Part shown: positions 55,263 through 64,000 of the stretch, piece by piece | Position numbering within the stretch: the first letter of the stretch is position 1 | Layout of the letters: each line of letters opens with the position of its first letter | NCBI GenBank assembly: GCA_963797085.1 | Contig: CAWCOA010000011.1 | Coordinates: 413,786 to 477,785 of the forward strand | Length of the DNA: 64,000 bases | Origin: JASJBU01 sp963797085 | GTDB lineage: Bacteria; Pseudomonadota; Gammaproteobacteria; Chromatiales; Chromatiaceae | Direction: 5' to 3' | Translations under genes and position numbers: made by a program | Notes under the pieces: generated by a model | Seen by the model: the letters and a program-made list of their open reading frames with translations, nothing else | Database searches by the model: none | What the model was told of the DNA's origin: nothing

Positions 55263-56322
55263 CCGCGGCGGACAGATCTTTCTGGGTCTGCTCCTGCTGG
55301 TGGCGATCCTGGTCCCGGTGCTCAATCTGGCGGTGCCGGAGTCCAGCCCGCTGCATCTTTCCACCTACACCGTGACCCTCACCGGCAAATACCTGAGCTA
55401 CGCCCTGCTGGCAGTGGCGGTGGATCTGGTCTGGGGCTATCTCGGCATCCTCAGCCTGGGTCATGCCGCCTTCTTCGCCCTCGGCGGCTATGCCATGGGC
55501 ATGTACCTGATGCGCCAGATCGGCGATCGCGGGGTCTACGGCAATCCGGAGTTGCCGGATTTCATGGTGTTCCTCAACTGGCAGGAGCTGCCCTGGTTCT
55601 GGTACGGCTTCGACCAGTTCTGGTTTGCCGCCCTGATGGTGATGCTGGTGCCGGGTCTGCTGGCCTTCGTGTTCGGCTGGCTGGCCTTCCGCTCGCGGGT
55701 CACCGGGGTCTACCTGTCGATCATCACCCAGGCCCTGACCTATGCCCTGATGCTCGCCTTCTTCCGCAACGAGATGGGCTTCGGCGGTAACAACGGCCTC
55801 ACCGATTTCAAGGACATTCTCGGTTTCAGCCTGCAATCGGATGCGACCCGCATCGGGCTGTTCCTGGCCTCGGCCATCGCCTTGGCGCTGGGTTATCTGG
55901 CTTGCCGCGCTATCGTCACCTCCCGGCTCGGCCGGGTGGTGGTGGCGGTACGAGATGCGGAGGACCGCACGCGCTTTATCGGTTACAAGGTGGAGCGGGT
56001 CAAGCTATGGATCTTCACCTTCTCCGCCGTGCTGGCGGGCATCGCAGGAGCGCTCTATGTACCCCAGGTCGGCATAATCAATCCCGGAGAGTTCTCCCCG
56101 CTGAACTCCATCGAACTCGTCATCTGGGTGGCGGTGGGGGGCCGCGCCACTCTGTATGGTGCGGTGGCCGGCGCCCTGATGGTGAACTACGGCAAGACCT
56201 ATTTCACCGCCGCCATGCCTGAGATGTGGCTGTTCGCCCTGGGTGGCCTGTTCGTGCTGGTCACCCTGTTCCTGCCCAAAGGCATCACCGGCCTGCTGCG
56301 GCGCAAGGAGGCTACGGCATGA
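55234..56322 (+). CDS. urtC: urea ABC transporter permease UrtC
   Basis: The 362-residue permease has eight to ten membrane helices. Landmarks are SYALLAVAVDLVWGYLGILS, the EFGGYAMGMYL-like AALGGYAMGMYLM segment, NNGLTDFKDILG and VVVAVRDAEDRTRFIGYKVE. Its start overlaps the end of urtB by 29 bases and its stop overlaps urtD (ATGA), so translation is coupled through the operon. Confidence 0.92.
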   Translation: MNPLNILKGDRGGQIFLGLLLLVAILVPVLNLAVPESSPLHLSTYTVTLTGKYLSYALLAVAVDLVWGYLGILSLGHAAFFALGGYAMGMYLMRQIGDRGVYGNPELPDFMVFLNWQELPWFWYGFDQFWFAALMVMLVPGLLAFVFGWLAFRSRVTGVYLSIITQALTYALMLAFFRNEMGFGGNNGLTDFKDILGFSLQSDATRIGLFLASAIALALGYLACRAIVTSRLGRVVVAVRDAEDRTRFIGYKVERVKLWIFTFSAVLAGIAGALYVPQVGIINPGEFSPLNSIELVIWVAVGGRATLYGAVAGALMVNYGKTYFTAAMPEMWLFALGGLFVLVTLFLPKGITGLLRRKEATA

Positions 56323-57149
56323 GTGGATTGGAAGAATTTCGCGAGACCTGGCGGCGCGACCGGGTCTGGGACTTCATGGTCTCCAGCACCGGTCAGCAGT
56401 TGGATGTCAGTCACGGCACCGTTCTATACTTGGAAGAGGTCTCGGTCAGCTTCGACGGCTTCAAGGCCATCGATGATCTGACCCTGTATATCGACGCCGG
56501 GGAACTGCGCTGCATCATCGGCCCGAACGGCGCCGGCAAGACCACCATGATGGACATAATCACCGGCAAGACCCGCCCGGACAGCGGCAGCGCCTTTTTC
56601 GGCCAGACCATCGACCTGCTGCGCCTCAGCGAACCTGAGATCGCTGAACTGGGCATAGGCCGCAAGTTCCAGAAACCCACGGTGTTCGAACAGCACAGCG
56701 TGTTCGAGAACCTGGAGCTGGCGATGGCCGGGGACAAGCGGGTCTGGCCGACCCTCTGGGCCAGCCTCAGCGGTGAACAGCGAGACCGCATCCACGAGGT
56801 GCTGGTGACCATCGGCCTGCAAGAGAATTTACAGCAACGCGCCGGCTCCCTGTCCCATGGCCAGAAACAGTGGCTGGAGATCGGCATGCTGCTGATGCAG
56901 GACCCGCACCTGCTGCTGGTGGACGAACCGGTGGCGGGCATGACCCATCAGGAGATGGATCGCACCGCTGAGCTTCTCACCTCGCTGGCCGGCAAACACT
57001 CGGTGGTGGTGGTGGAACACGACATGGACTTCGTACGCTCCATCGCCAATAAGGTCACGGTACTGCATCAGGGCAGCGTCCTGGCGGAGGGCAGCATGGA
57101 TGAGGTGCAGAACGACCCTCGTGTGGTGGAGGTCTATCTCGGTGAGTAA
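56319..57149 (+). CDS. urtD: urea ABC transporter ATPase UrtD
   Basis: The ATG at 56319 overlaps the stop of urtC. The 276-residue LivG-type ATPase has an N-terminal extension of about 30 residues common in UrtD, Walker A GPNGAGKTT, the FQKPTVFEQHSVFENLELA segment, signature LSHGQKQWLEI, Walker B LLLVDEPVAGM and switch VVEHDMDFV. It works with UrtE to power urea uptake. Confidence 0.93.
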   Translation: MSGLEEFRETWRRDRVWDFMVSSTGQQLDVSHGTVLYLEEVSVSFDGFKAIDDLTLYIDAGELRCIIGPNGAGKTTMMDIITGKTRPDSGSAFFGQTIDLLRLSEPEIAELGIGRKFQKPTVFEQHSVFENLELAMAGDKRVWPTLWASLSGEQRDRIHEVLVTIGLQENLQQRAGSLSHGQKQWLEIGMLLMQDPHLLLVDEPVAGMTHQEMDRTAELLTSLAGKHSVVVVEHDMDFVRSIANKVTVLHQGSVLAEGSMDEVQNDPRVVEVYLGE

Positions 57150-57846
57150 TCTGCTAAGCATTGAAGGGCTAAATCAATATTACGGCGAGAGCCATACCCT
57201 GTGGGATCTGGACCTCCAGGTCCCGGAAGGCCAGTGTACCGTCCTCATGGGCCGCAACGGGGTCGGCAAGACCACCCTGTTGCAATGCATCATGGGACTG
57301 TTGCCGGTGCGGGATGGGATGATGGAATTCAGCGGCACCGACTTGCGCAAGACGGTCGCTGAGAAACGCGCCAACCTGGGAATCGGCTACGTGCCCCAGG
57401 GACGGCAGATCTTCCCCTTGCTGACGGTGGAGGAGAACCTGCAGATCGGCCTGCCCGCACGGCGCGACAAACAGCGCAAGGTGCCGGAGTTTATCTTCGA
57501 GCTCTTTCCGGTGCTCAGGGAAATGCTGAGCCGGCGCGGCGGCGACCTTTCCGGCGGTCAACAGCAGCAGCTGGCGATCGGCCGCGCCCTGGTGCTGGAT
57601 CCCAAACTGCTGATCCTGGACGAACCTACCGAAGGCATCCAGCCCAACATCGTGCATGAGATCGGCGATATCATTCGCAGGCTCAACCGGGAGATCGGCC
57701 TGACCGTGCTGCTGGTGGAGCAAAAGCTGCCCTTTGCGCGCAGAGTGGCAGACCGTTTCTGCATCCTCGAACGCGGTCGCGCAGTGGCCACCGGCGGGAT
57801 GGGGTCACTGAATGAGGAACTGGTGAAAGAGTACCTGACCGTTTAA
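57142..57846 (+). CDS. urtE: urea ABC transporter ATPase UrtE
   Basis: The GTG at 57142 overlaps the last eight bases of urtD and gives 234 residues. Walker A is GRNGVGKTT, the signature LSGGQQQQLAIGRAL, Walker B LLILDEPTEGIQPNIV and switch VEQKLPFARRV; this is the LivF-type partner of UrtD. It is the last urt gene. About 100-400 bases after it an IS110-family element begins, so the transcript may end or be disrupted before ureD. Confidence 0.93.
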   Translation: MSNLLSIEGLNQYYGESHTLWDLDLQVPEGQCTVLMGRNGVGKTTLLQCIMGLLPVRDGMMEFSGTDLRKTVAEKRANLGIGYVPQGRQIFPLLTVEENLQIGLPARRDKQRKVPEFIFELFPVLREMLSRRGGDLSGGQQQQLAIGRALVLDPKLLILDEPTEGIQPNIVHEIGDIIRRLNREIGLTVLLVEQKLPFARRVADRFCILERGRAVATGGMGSLNEELVKEYLTV

Positions 57847-57859
57847 CCTAGAAACGGCA

Positions 57860-58247
57860 GTTGACCGCTCTATTCTGACAGTAAGGTCCTAAATTAAATG
57901 TTGGTTCGATTTAAACTAGTCACTCACCCAGTTGTTGAATCACGCTACGGGCTGAATAGCACACCCCTGGCAACGCAGGCCTGCGTTGCAACTCCTCGGA
58001 ATAGAATAACTATTCCTCGTCGTTGCGTGCCGTACAGGGAGGTACCAATGTCGCAAGCGCAGGATGCGCAAGAGCGACCCTTGACCTGCAAACCCAGGGG
58101 CGCACTCTTCAACCCGTCCAACTGCCGATTCTAGTCAGCTATAAAAAATATAGAAAGGAATTGAGTTGGGGACCCTCAAAACATTGTAAGGATATGCTGA
58201 ACTTATCAGCCTATACGATCCCCCACAATGACTTAGGAGGTGTCCCC
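57860..58247 (+). ncRNA. candidate IS110 bridge RNA region (5' side)
   Basis: In the IS110 group the guide RNA is encoded upstream of the transposase. This 390-base stretch has no gene and contains GC-rich segments (about 58030-58130) that could fold, followed by the AGGAGG ribosome site of the transposase. No consensus bridge-RNA loops were assigned; this is inferred from position only. Confidence 0.35.
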
Positions 58248-59516
58248 ATGAAAAAGCGTAGATACAGAGCGACCAATGTCAAGGAGGCCAACTGGAATAG
58301 AATTGCAGCCCTTGCCACAGGACAACGCGTTATCTGTGGTGTGGATGTCGCCAAAGAGGATTTTTTTGCAGTGCTGATGAAGACGGATCGCAGTGTCATC
58401 GACACGATCAAATGGGTACACCCCCAGCAGACTCGGGAGATCGTTGAGCATCTGCTAAAGGACTTGCATGCACAGTCGCTGGAAGTGGTCATGGAACCCA
58501 GTGGCACCTATGGTGATGCCCTGCGCCATTATCTCACCAACCTGGGGCTGGCGCTGTACCGGGCGAGCCCCAAACGCGTGCACGATGCCGCTGAAGTCTA
58601 TGACGGCGTACCCAGCCTACATGATGCCAAGGCAGCGTATCTCATTGGCCGACTCCATCTTGATGGAGCGAGCGCTTCCTGGGAGGAACTGTCGGTGTCG
58701 CGCCGAGACCATCATGCCCTCATCGCAGAGTTGGATCTCTACCACGGCCAGTATCAAGCGAATCTGAACCGACTGGAAGCTCACCTTAATCGCCATTGGC
58801 CAGAAGTGGTACGGCTATTGAATTTGAGCACGGTGAGTTTACAGACCCTGCTGGCGGAATACGGCGCCCCCCAGCAGGTTGCTCAACACCGTGAAGCGGC
58901 AACACGCTTGTTACAGCATATCGGCAGAGGGTTGCTGCGTACCGAGAAGATCCAACAGGTGTTGGACAGTAGCGAAACCACTTTGGGCCTCCCTTGCACA
59001 GAAGCGGAAAGGCATTTGCTGCAGGTGCTGGGGCAGGAGCTGTTGCGCACCCACCAGGAGTTGTTGGCGATCGAGCATCGTATTGAGCAGGTGGTGGAAA
59101 CCGACCCGGTGTTGACCCGGATGGCGGCTGTGGTGGGCAAAACCACCAGCCTGGTATTGGAGACAACCCAAGGGACGCCCCTCGATTATCCTAACCCGCA
59201 TAGTTACCTCAAAGGATTGGGGCTGAATCTCAAGGAACGCAGCAGTGGCAAGCACGCGGGGCAATTGAAGATCACCAAGCGCGGACCGGGTAAGACACGC
59301 AAATACCTCTATTTCGCCGCCTTGCGCTGGAGCCACCAAGACCCCGTGATCGCAGCCTGGTACCAGCAAAAGGTCAAACGCGATGGCGGCCCCAAGTGTA
59401 AGGCCATCGTGGCCCTGATGCGCAAACTGGCCTTGTCCCTGTGGCATGTAGCCCGAGGAGAAGCCTTCGATAGCCGCAAGCTCTTCAATCCTCGCGCCTT
59501 GGGTATTGCAGGATGA
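58248..59516 (+). CDS. IS110-family DEDD transposase
   Basis: AGGAGG lies eight bases before the ATG at 58248. The 422-residue protein has the N-terminal DEDD domain (CGVDVAKEDFF with Asp33, VVMEPSGTYGD with Glu83, SPKRVHDAAEVYDGVPSLHD with Asp126 in the third position; the usual Asp three residues earlier reads Ser123) and the C-terminal Tnp_20 domain (LKGLGLNLKERSSGKHAGQL, KITKRGPGKTRKYLYF). The Ser in place of Asp may belong to a subgroup rather than mean loss of activity. The frame is intact, so the insertion is probably recent. Confidence 0.88.
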   Translation: MKKRRYRATNVKEANWNRIAALATGQRVICGVDVAKEDFFAVLMKTDRSVIDTIKWVHPQQTREIVEHLLKDLHAQSLEVVMEPSGTYGDALRHYLTNLGLALYRASPKRVHDAAEVYDGVPSLHDAKAAYLIGRLHLDGASASWEELSVSRRDHHALIAELDLYHGQYQANLNRLEAHLNRHWPEVVRLLNLSTVSLQTLLAEYGAPQQVAQHREAATRLLQHIGRGLLRTEKIQQVLDSSETTLGLPCTEAERHLLQVLGQELLRTHQELLAIEHRIEQVVETDPVLTRMAAVVGKTTSLVLETTQGTPLDYPNPHSYLKGLGLNLKERSSGKHAGQLKITKRGPGKTRKYLYFAALRWSHQDPVIAAWYQQKVKRDGGPKCKAIVALMRKLALSLWHVARGEAFDSRKLFNPRALGIAG

Positions 59517-59935
59517 GCCATCCCTTGAAGCCGCAGGCAAGTGAATGAGATGAGGAGGTAGAAAATAACCACCGAGACTTAACTGAGATACTCAATAAGC
59601 GTTTTCCGGCAGGGTGACCTTCGTTTAAACCTGTGGTCCCTAAGAGACCCGAATCTAGTCTTGAGGCACCCTCCCGGATGGCCCATGGGTCCACTATCCG
59701 ATGCAGCTGATTCGATGCCGCCTCGCGGACATTCCATGCGACAGGTTAGATTTACCCCATCGGGTAGACATCCCGGAAAACGAAACGAGTGTTAAATTGA
59801 CTCAACGCGAATACACAGCGTGAATCGATAAACTCATTTTATCGACTTGGGCTTGAATTTTTCGCGCGAGTACGGCTCTCTAAACCATTAATTATTTCTA
59901 TTTGTAAAGGCTATGACAGGTTTAATCTGCGACCC
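59517..59935 (+). ncRNA. IS110 3' flank and ureD upstream region; alternative guide-RNA site
   Basis: In the IS1111 subgroup the guide RNA is downstream of the transposase. This 420-base stretch has no ORF of note and carries short GC-rich inverted segments (for example around GGACATTCCATGCGACAGG and GGGTAGACATCCC), followed by an AT-rich portion before ureD. Any urease promoter should lie in its right half (59820-59930), but no clear hexamer pair was identified. The boundary between IS and ureD leader is unknown. Confidence 0.3.
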
Positions 59936-60787
59936 ATGAACCAGACCGCACGGTCAACGCATCCTGCGACCAACAGCGCTGCCGGCTGGCAGGCCTCCAT
60001 CCGCCTGGGCTTCTCTGCCCCGGGAGGAAAGACCCTGCTCAAGGAGCGTCGGCATCAAGGCCCGCTTAGCGTCCAGCGTCCCTTCTATCCTGAAGGGGAG
60101 CCTTGTCACGTCTACCTGTTGCATCCCCCCGGTGGCGTGGTGGGAGGCGACCAACTGAATATCGATGTCGATGTGCAGTCTGGTGCTCATGCTTTGATCA
60201 CTACACCGGGCGCGACCAAGTTCTACCGTAGCGCCGGCCCTCTCGCCCTGCAGCAGCAGACTCTGCAGGTGCATGGCGGCATCCTCGAATGGTTGCCCCA
60301 GGAAAACATTCTTTTCCCCGGTGCAGATGTAAAGTTGGAAAACCACATCCAACTCGACGCGAGCGCTCAGTTCATCGGCTGGGAGATCCACTGCCTGGGT
60401 CGCCCGGTGATCGGTGAGCTGTTTGATCCGGGAAAGGCCAGTTTCAGGCTCGCCCTCTATCGGGAACAGCAGCCGCTGCTGATCGATCGCTGGCAGGTCA
60501 GCGGACTGCAGAACTTGCAGGGAGCAGCCAGCCTGCGTAATCATCCGGTGGTAGGCAGCTGGCTGGCTACGGGCGCTGACCGGGACATGCTGCAGCTGGC
60601 CAGAGAAACACTACCGCAACCGGTCCGAGGACACATCGGCCTCACCCTATTGGGTGAGTTGCTGGTAGCACGCTATCTGGGCGATTCCAGTGAGGAAGCC
60701 CAGCGGCTTTTTAGAAGTCTGTGGGGCTGTCTTCGGCCACTGCTGATTGGTCGGACGGCTTGCCCGCCGCGCATCTGGTCTACCTGA
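59936..60787 (+). CDS. ureD: urease accessory protein UreD
   Basis: UreD helps insert the nickel centre into urease together with UreE, UreF and UreG. The 283-residue protein has the family landmarks GPLSVQRPFYPEGEPCHVYL, HPPGGVVGGDQLNIDVDVQ, GATKFYRS, LPQENILFPGA and the C-terminal CLRPLLIGRTACPPRIW. The length and frame are normal. It is the first urease gene after the IS110 element. ureA follows with a 28-base gap. Confidence 0.92.
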   Translation: MNQTARSTHPATNSAAGWQASIRLGFSAPGGKTLLKERRHQGPLSVQRPFYPEGEPCHVYLLHPPGGVVGGDQLNIDVDVQSGAHALITTPGATKFYRSAGPLALQQQTLQVHGGILEWLPQENILFPGADVKLENHIQLDASAQFIGWEIHCLGRPVIGELFDPGKASFRLALYREQQPLLIDRWQVSGLQNLQGAASLRNHPVVGSWLATGADRDMLQLARETLPQPVRGHIGLTLLGELLVARYLGDSSEEAQRLFRSLWGCLRPLLIGRTACPPRIWST

Positions 60788-60815
60788 ACGCGATAATAAA
60801 TACGAGGAGCACACC

Positions 60816-61118
60816 ATGGAGCTGACCCCAAGGGAGAAAGACAAGCTGCTGCTGTTCACCGCCGGCCTGCTGGCGGAGCGGCGCAAGAACAGAGGACTGA
60901 AACTCAACTATCCCGAGGCCGTGGCGCTGATCAGCTGCGCTATCCTGGAAGGCGCCCGGGATGGCCGTAGTGTGGCTGAACTGATGGATTTCGGCCGCAC
61001 CGTACTGAGCGCCGACGAAGTCATGGACGGGGTAGCGGAGATGATCCACGAGGTGCAGGTCGAGGCCACCTTCCCGGACGGTACAAAACTGGTCACCGTG
61101 CACGATCCTATCGTTTGA
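60816..61118 (+). CDS. ureA: urease gamma subunit
   Basis: GAGGAG precedes the ATG at 60816. The 100-residue protein has LTPREKDKLLLFTAGLLAER, LNYPEAVALISCAILEGARD and GVAEMIHEVQVEATFPDGT, all typical of UreA. It forms the urease trimer with UreB and UreC. The frame is intact, unlike that of ureC. It is followed by a stable palindrome before ureB. Confidence 0.95.
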   Translation: MELTPREKDKLLLFTAGLLAERRKNRGLKLNYPEAVALISCAILEGARDGRSVAELMDFGRTVLSADEVMDGVAEMIHEVQVEATFPDGTKLVTVHDPIV

Positions 61119-61143
61119 AGCGATGGAAGATCATGAGCATAGA

Positions 61144-61200
61144 CGTAGGGTGCGCCGTGCGCACCGCGTATCAGGAGAGGTGCGCATGGCGCACCCTACG
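61144..61200. repeat. REP-like palindrome between ureA and ureB
   Basis: CGTAGGGTGCGCCGTGCGCA (extended to 22 bases) pairs with the 22 bases ending at 61200 with one mismatch, over a 13-base loop. The motif GTAGGGTGCGC and its inverse are known to recur in many gammaproteobacterial genomes as repetitive palindromic elements. It may affect mRNA stability in the operon. No second copy was seen in this window. Confidence 0.7.
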
Positions 61201-61236
61201 ACCTTTTCACATGACGCTTAGCGGAGAGTTAAGACA

Positions 61237-61545
61237 ATGATCCCAGGAGAAATTATCACCGCTGATGGTGAGATCGAACTCAACGCCGGCCGCGAAACCC
61301 TCTCGCTCTCGGTAGCCAATACCGGCGACCGCCCGATTCAGGTGGGCTCCCATTACCACTTTTTCGAGACCAATCCAGCATTGGAGTTCCAGCGGGACGA
61401 GTCTCGGGGCTTCCGCCTGAACATTCCCGCCGGCACCGCGGTTCGCTTCGAACCGGGCCAGACCCGCGAGGTGGAACTGGTGGCCTACGCAGGCAAGCGC
61501 GAGGTGTATGGTTTCAACGCCGCGGTGATGGGCAAACTGGATTGA
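61237..61545 (+). CDS. ureB: urease beta subunit
   Basis: The 102-residue protein starts MIPGEIITADGEIELNAG and contains IQVGSHYHFFETN, LDIPAGTAVRFEPGQ-like AGTAVRFEPGQTREVELV and YGFNAAVMGKLD, which are conserved in UreB. The length is normal for separate beta subunits. The start ATG at 61237 follows a GGAG; ureC begins 13 bases after the stop. Confidence 0.95.
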   Translation: MIPGEIITADGEIELNAGRETLSLSVANTGDRPIQVGSHYHFFETNPALEFQRDESRGFRLNIPAGTAVRFEPGQTREVELVAYAGKREVYGFNAAVMGKLD

Positions 61546-61558
61546 GGGGATAATAACA

Positions 61559-63253
<1,695 letters not shown>

Positions 63254-63255
63254 GC

Positions 63256-63715
63256 ATGCTGCGTTTTATCCACAAGGCCAGTGAGCCGGTTGAGACCAGC
63301 GCCACTCTGACCCTAACCCTGGAGACCCGCATTAAGAGCCGCTTGCGTGTGACCCTGGACGACGGCCGTGAGGCCGGCCTGTTTCTGCCCCGAGGCAGCA
63401 GCCTGCGCGACGGGGACTGCCTGATCACAGAGGATGGCATGCTGGCCGTGATGATCCGGGCCGCCGCCGAAACGGTCTCCGGGTGCGCTGTAACGACCCC
63501 CTTCAGCTCGCCCGCGCCTGTTACCACCTGGGCAACCGGCATGTACCCACTGCAGATCGAAGCGGGACTGTGCGTTATCAACACGACCATGTGCTGAACG
63601 AGATGGTGCGGGTCTGGGGCTGGAAGTAAGCGTGCGGCAAGCCCCCTTCGAACCGGAGCCCGGCGCCTATGGCGGCAGTACGCTTGGTCATAGCCATGAT
63701 CACCACCAGCGCTGA
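63256..63715 (+). CDS. ureE: urease accessory nickel chaperone UreE, frameshifted
   Basis: The first frame reads MLRFIHKASEPVETSATLTL and RSRLRVTLDDGREAGLFLPRG-like SRLRVTLDDGREAGLFL, then LRDGDCLITEDGMLAVMIRA, as in UreE. About 63480, 63549, 63570 and 63619 the frame changes; the restored sequence continues VRCNDPLQLARACYHLGNRH, LQIEAGL, RYQHDHVLNEMVRVWG and LEVSVRQAPFEPEPGAY, ending in the nickel-binding His tail GHSHDHHQR with a stop at 63713. The ending overlaps the start of ureF by 20 bases. Confidence 0.8.
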
Positions 63716-64000
63716 TCCGAATCTGGCGCTGCTGCGGCTGATGCAGCTCATCAGTCCCTCCCTGCCGGTGGGTGGCTTCACCTATTCCCAGGGCATCGAG
63801 TGGGCAGTGGAGTGCGGCTGGATCAAATCCGCTGCTGACCTGGACGCCTGGCTGAAGGATCAGCTGCAAAGCAGTATTGCCAGACTGGATCTGCCGTTGC
63901 TGTTCCGCTTCCATAGCGCTGTTGCTCAGGGTGATTTATCACAAATGCAATGCTGGAATGACTTCCTGCTGGCCTGCCGGGAAACCGCCGAGCTGCGTCT
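63696..64000 (+). CDS. ureF: urease accessory protein UreF, N-terminal part
   Basis: From the ATG at 63696 the frame is open to the end of the window for 101 residues: LALLRLMQLISPSLPVGGFT and YSQGIEWAVECGWI match the UreF N-terminus, followed by the helical part LDAWLKDQLQSSIARLDLP. No frame break was found in this segment. UreF acts with UreD and UreG in urease activation; ureG should follow outside the window. Confidence 0.88.
   Translation, partial: MITTSADPNLALLRLMQLISPSLPVGGFTYSQGIEWAVECGWIKSAADLDAWLKDQLQSSIARLDLPLLFRFHSAVAQGDLSQMQCWNDFLLACRETAELR

Larger units (their letters stand above)
57850..59800 (+). mobile_element. IS110-family insertion sequence between urtE and ureD
   Basis: The element is bracketed loosely: the transposase gene is at 58248-59516, with about 400 bases of non-coding sequence on each side. 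IS110-family members make no target duplication and usually lack terminal inverted repeats, so exact ends need comparison with an empty site. One of the flanks is expected to encode the bridge/seek RNA that guides target choice; both are listed as candidates. Confidence 0.75.

Noticed and set aside
58023..58247. N-terminal extension of the IS110 transposase frame
   Set aside because: The ATG at 58248 has an AGGAGG ribosome site and gives the family-typical start; the upstream codons look non-coding.

Overview
The window looks like a chromosomal segment of a gammaproteobacterium of moderate GC content. Gene families and the urt/ure arrangement resemble sulfur-oxidising, Chromatiales-type lineages (free-living or invertebrate symbionts); this placement is an inference from gene content only. 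No tRNA, rRNA or CRISPR array was recognised.

Layout. 1-8.7 kb: signalling genes (end of an RsbW-like ATPase, a hybrid-free sensor kinase, PilZ, a DUF6499/DUF2285 regulator) and a minus-strand operon of metallophosphoesterase, phosphatidylserine-decarboxylase-like protein, amidinotransferase-like protein and MATE transporter. 8.8-12.4 kb: argE, argA, cysK. 12.4-17.1 kb: an unusual Pst-type locus without PstS, made of a PhoU fragment fused to a catalytically empty LMW-phosphatase-like domain, pstC, pstA and two PstB-like ATPases with complementary lost motifs. 17.8-24.6 kb: an orphan TrpB, a Ser/Thr kinase, a PAS-GGDEF-EAL protein and dusA. 24.9-33.3 kb: an envelope-stress block (baeSR-like two-component system, small secreted proteins, Spy/CpxP-like protein, macA-macB-type pump). 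33.8-40.8 kb: VIT-type metal transporter, a large EF-hand membrane protein, ubiE, a beta-propeller secreted protein. 40.8-47.5 kb: accessory and decaying region with a frameshift-controlled transposon, an ISAzo13 remnant, a radical SAM/SPASM enzyme paired with a membrane protein, and remnants of a PP2C/kinase gene. 47.8-51.9 kb: lipase maturation factor-like protein, a TauE/SafE-type protein, ampG. 52-64 kb: urea uptake and hydrolysis, urtABCDE then ureDABCEF, interrupted by an IS110-family element.

How genes work together. The urea block is preceded by a good NtrC-like dyad and a sigma-54 -24/-12 promoter, so nitrogen limitation should switch on urea import; the IS110 element sits between urtE and ureD and may uncouple the urease genes from that promoter. 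The Pst-type locus has a Pho-box-like promoter, a 21-codon leader ORF coupled to the first gene, and an ATPase pair that, if it heterodimerises, would form exactly one complete and one degenerate ATP site. This is the most interesting candidate system in the window.

Quality caution. At least ten otherwise healthy genes are split by single-base frameshifts, and ureC-ureE alone contain about thirteen within 1.9 kb while keeping every urease active-site residue. This points to base-level errors in the assembly, especially near the right end, rather than to real gene loss, so coordinates of those genes are given for the reconstructed reading frame.
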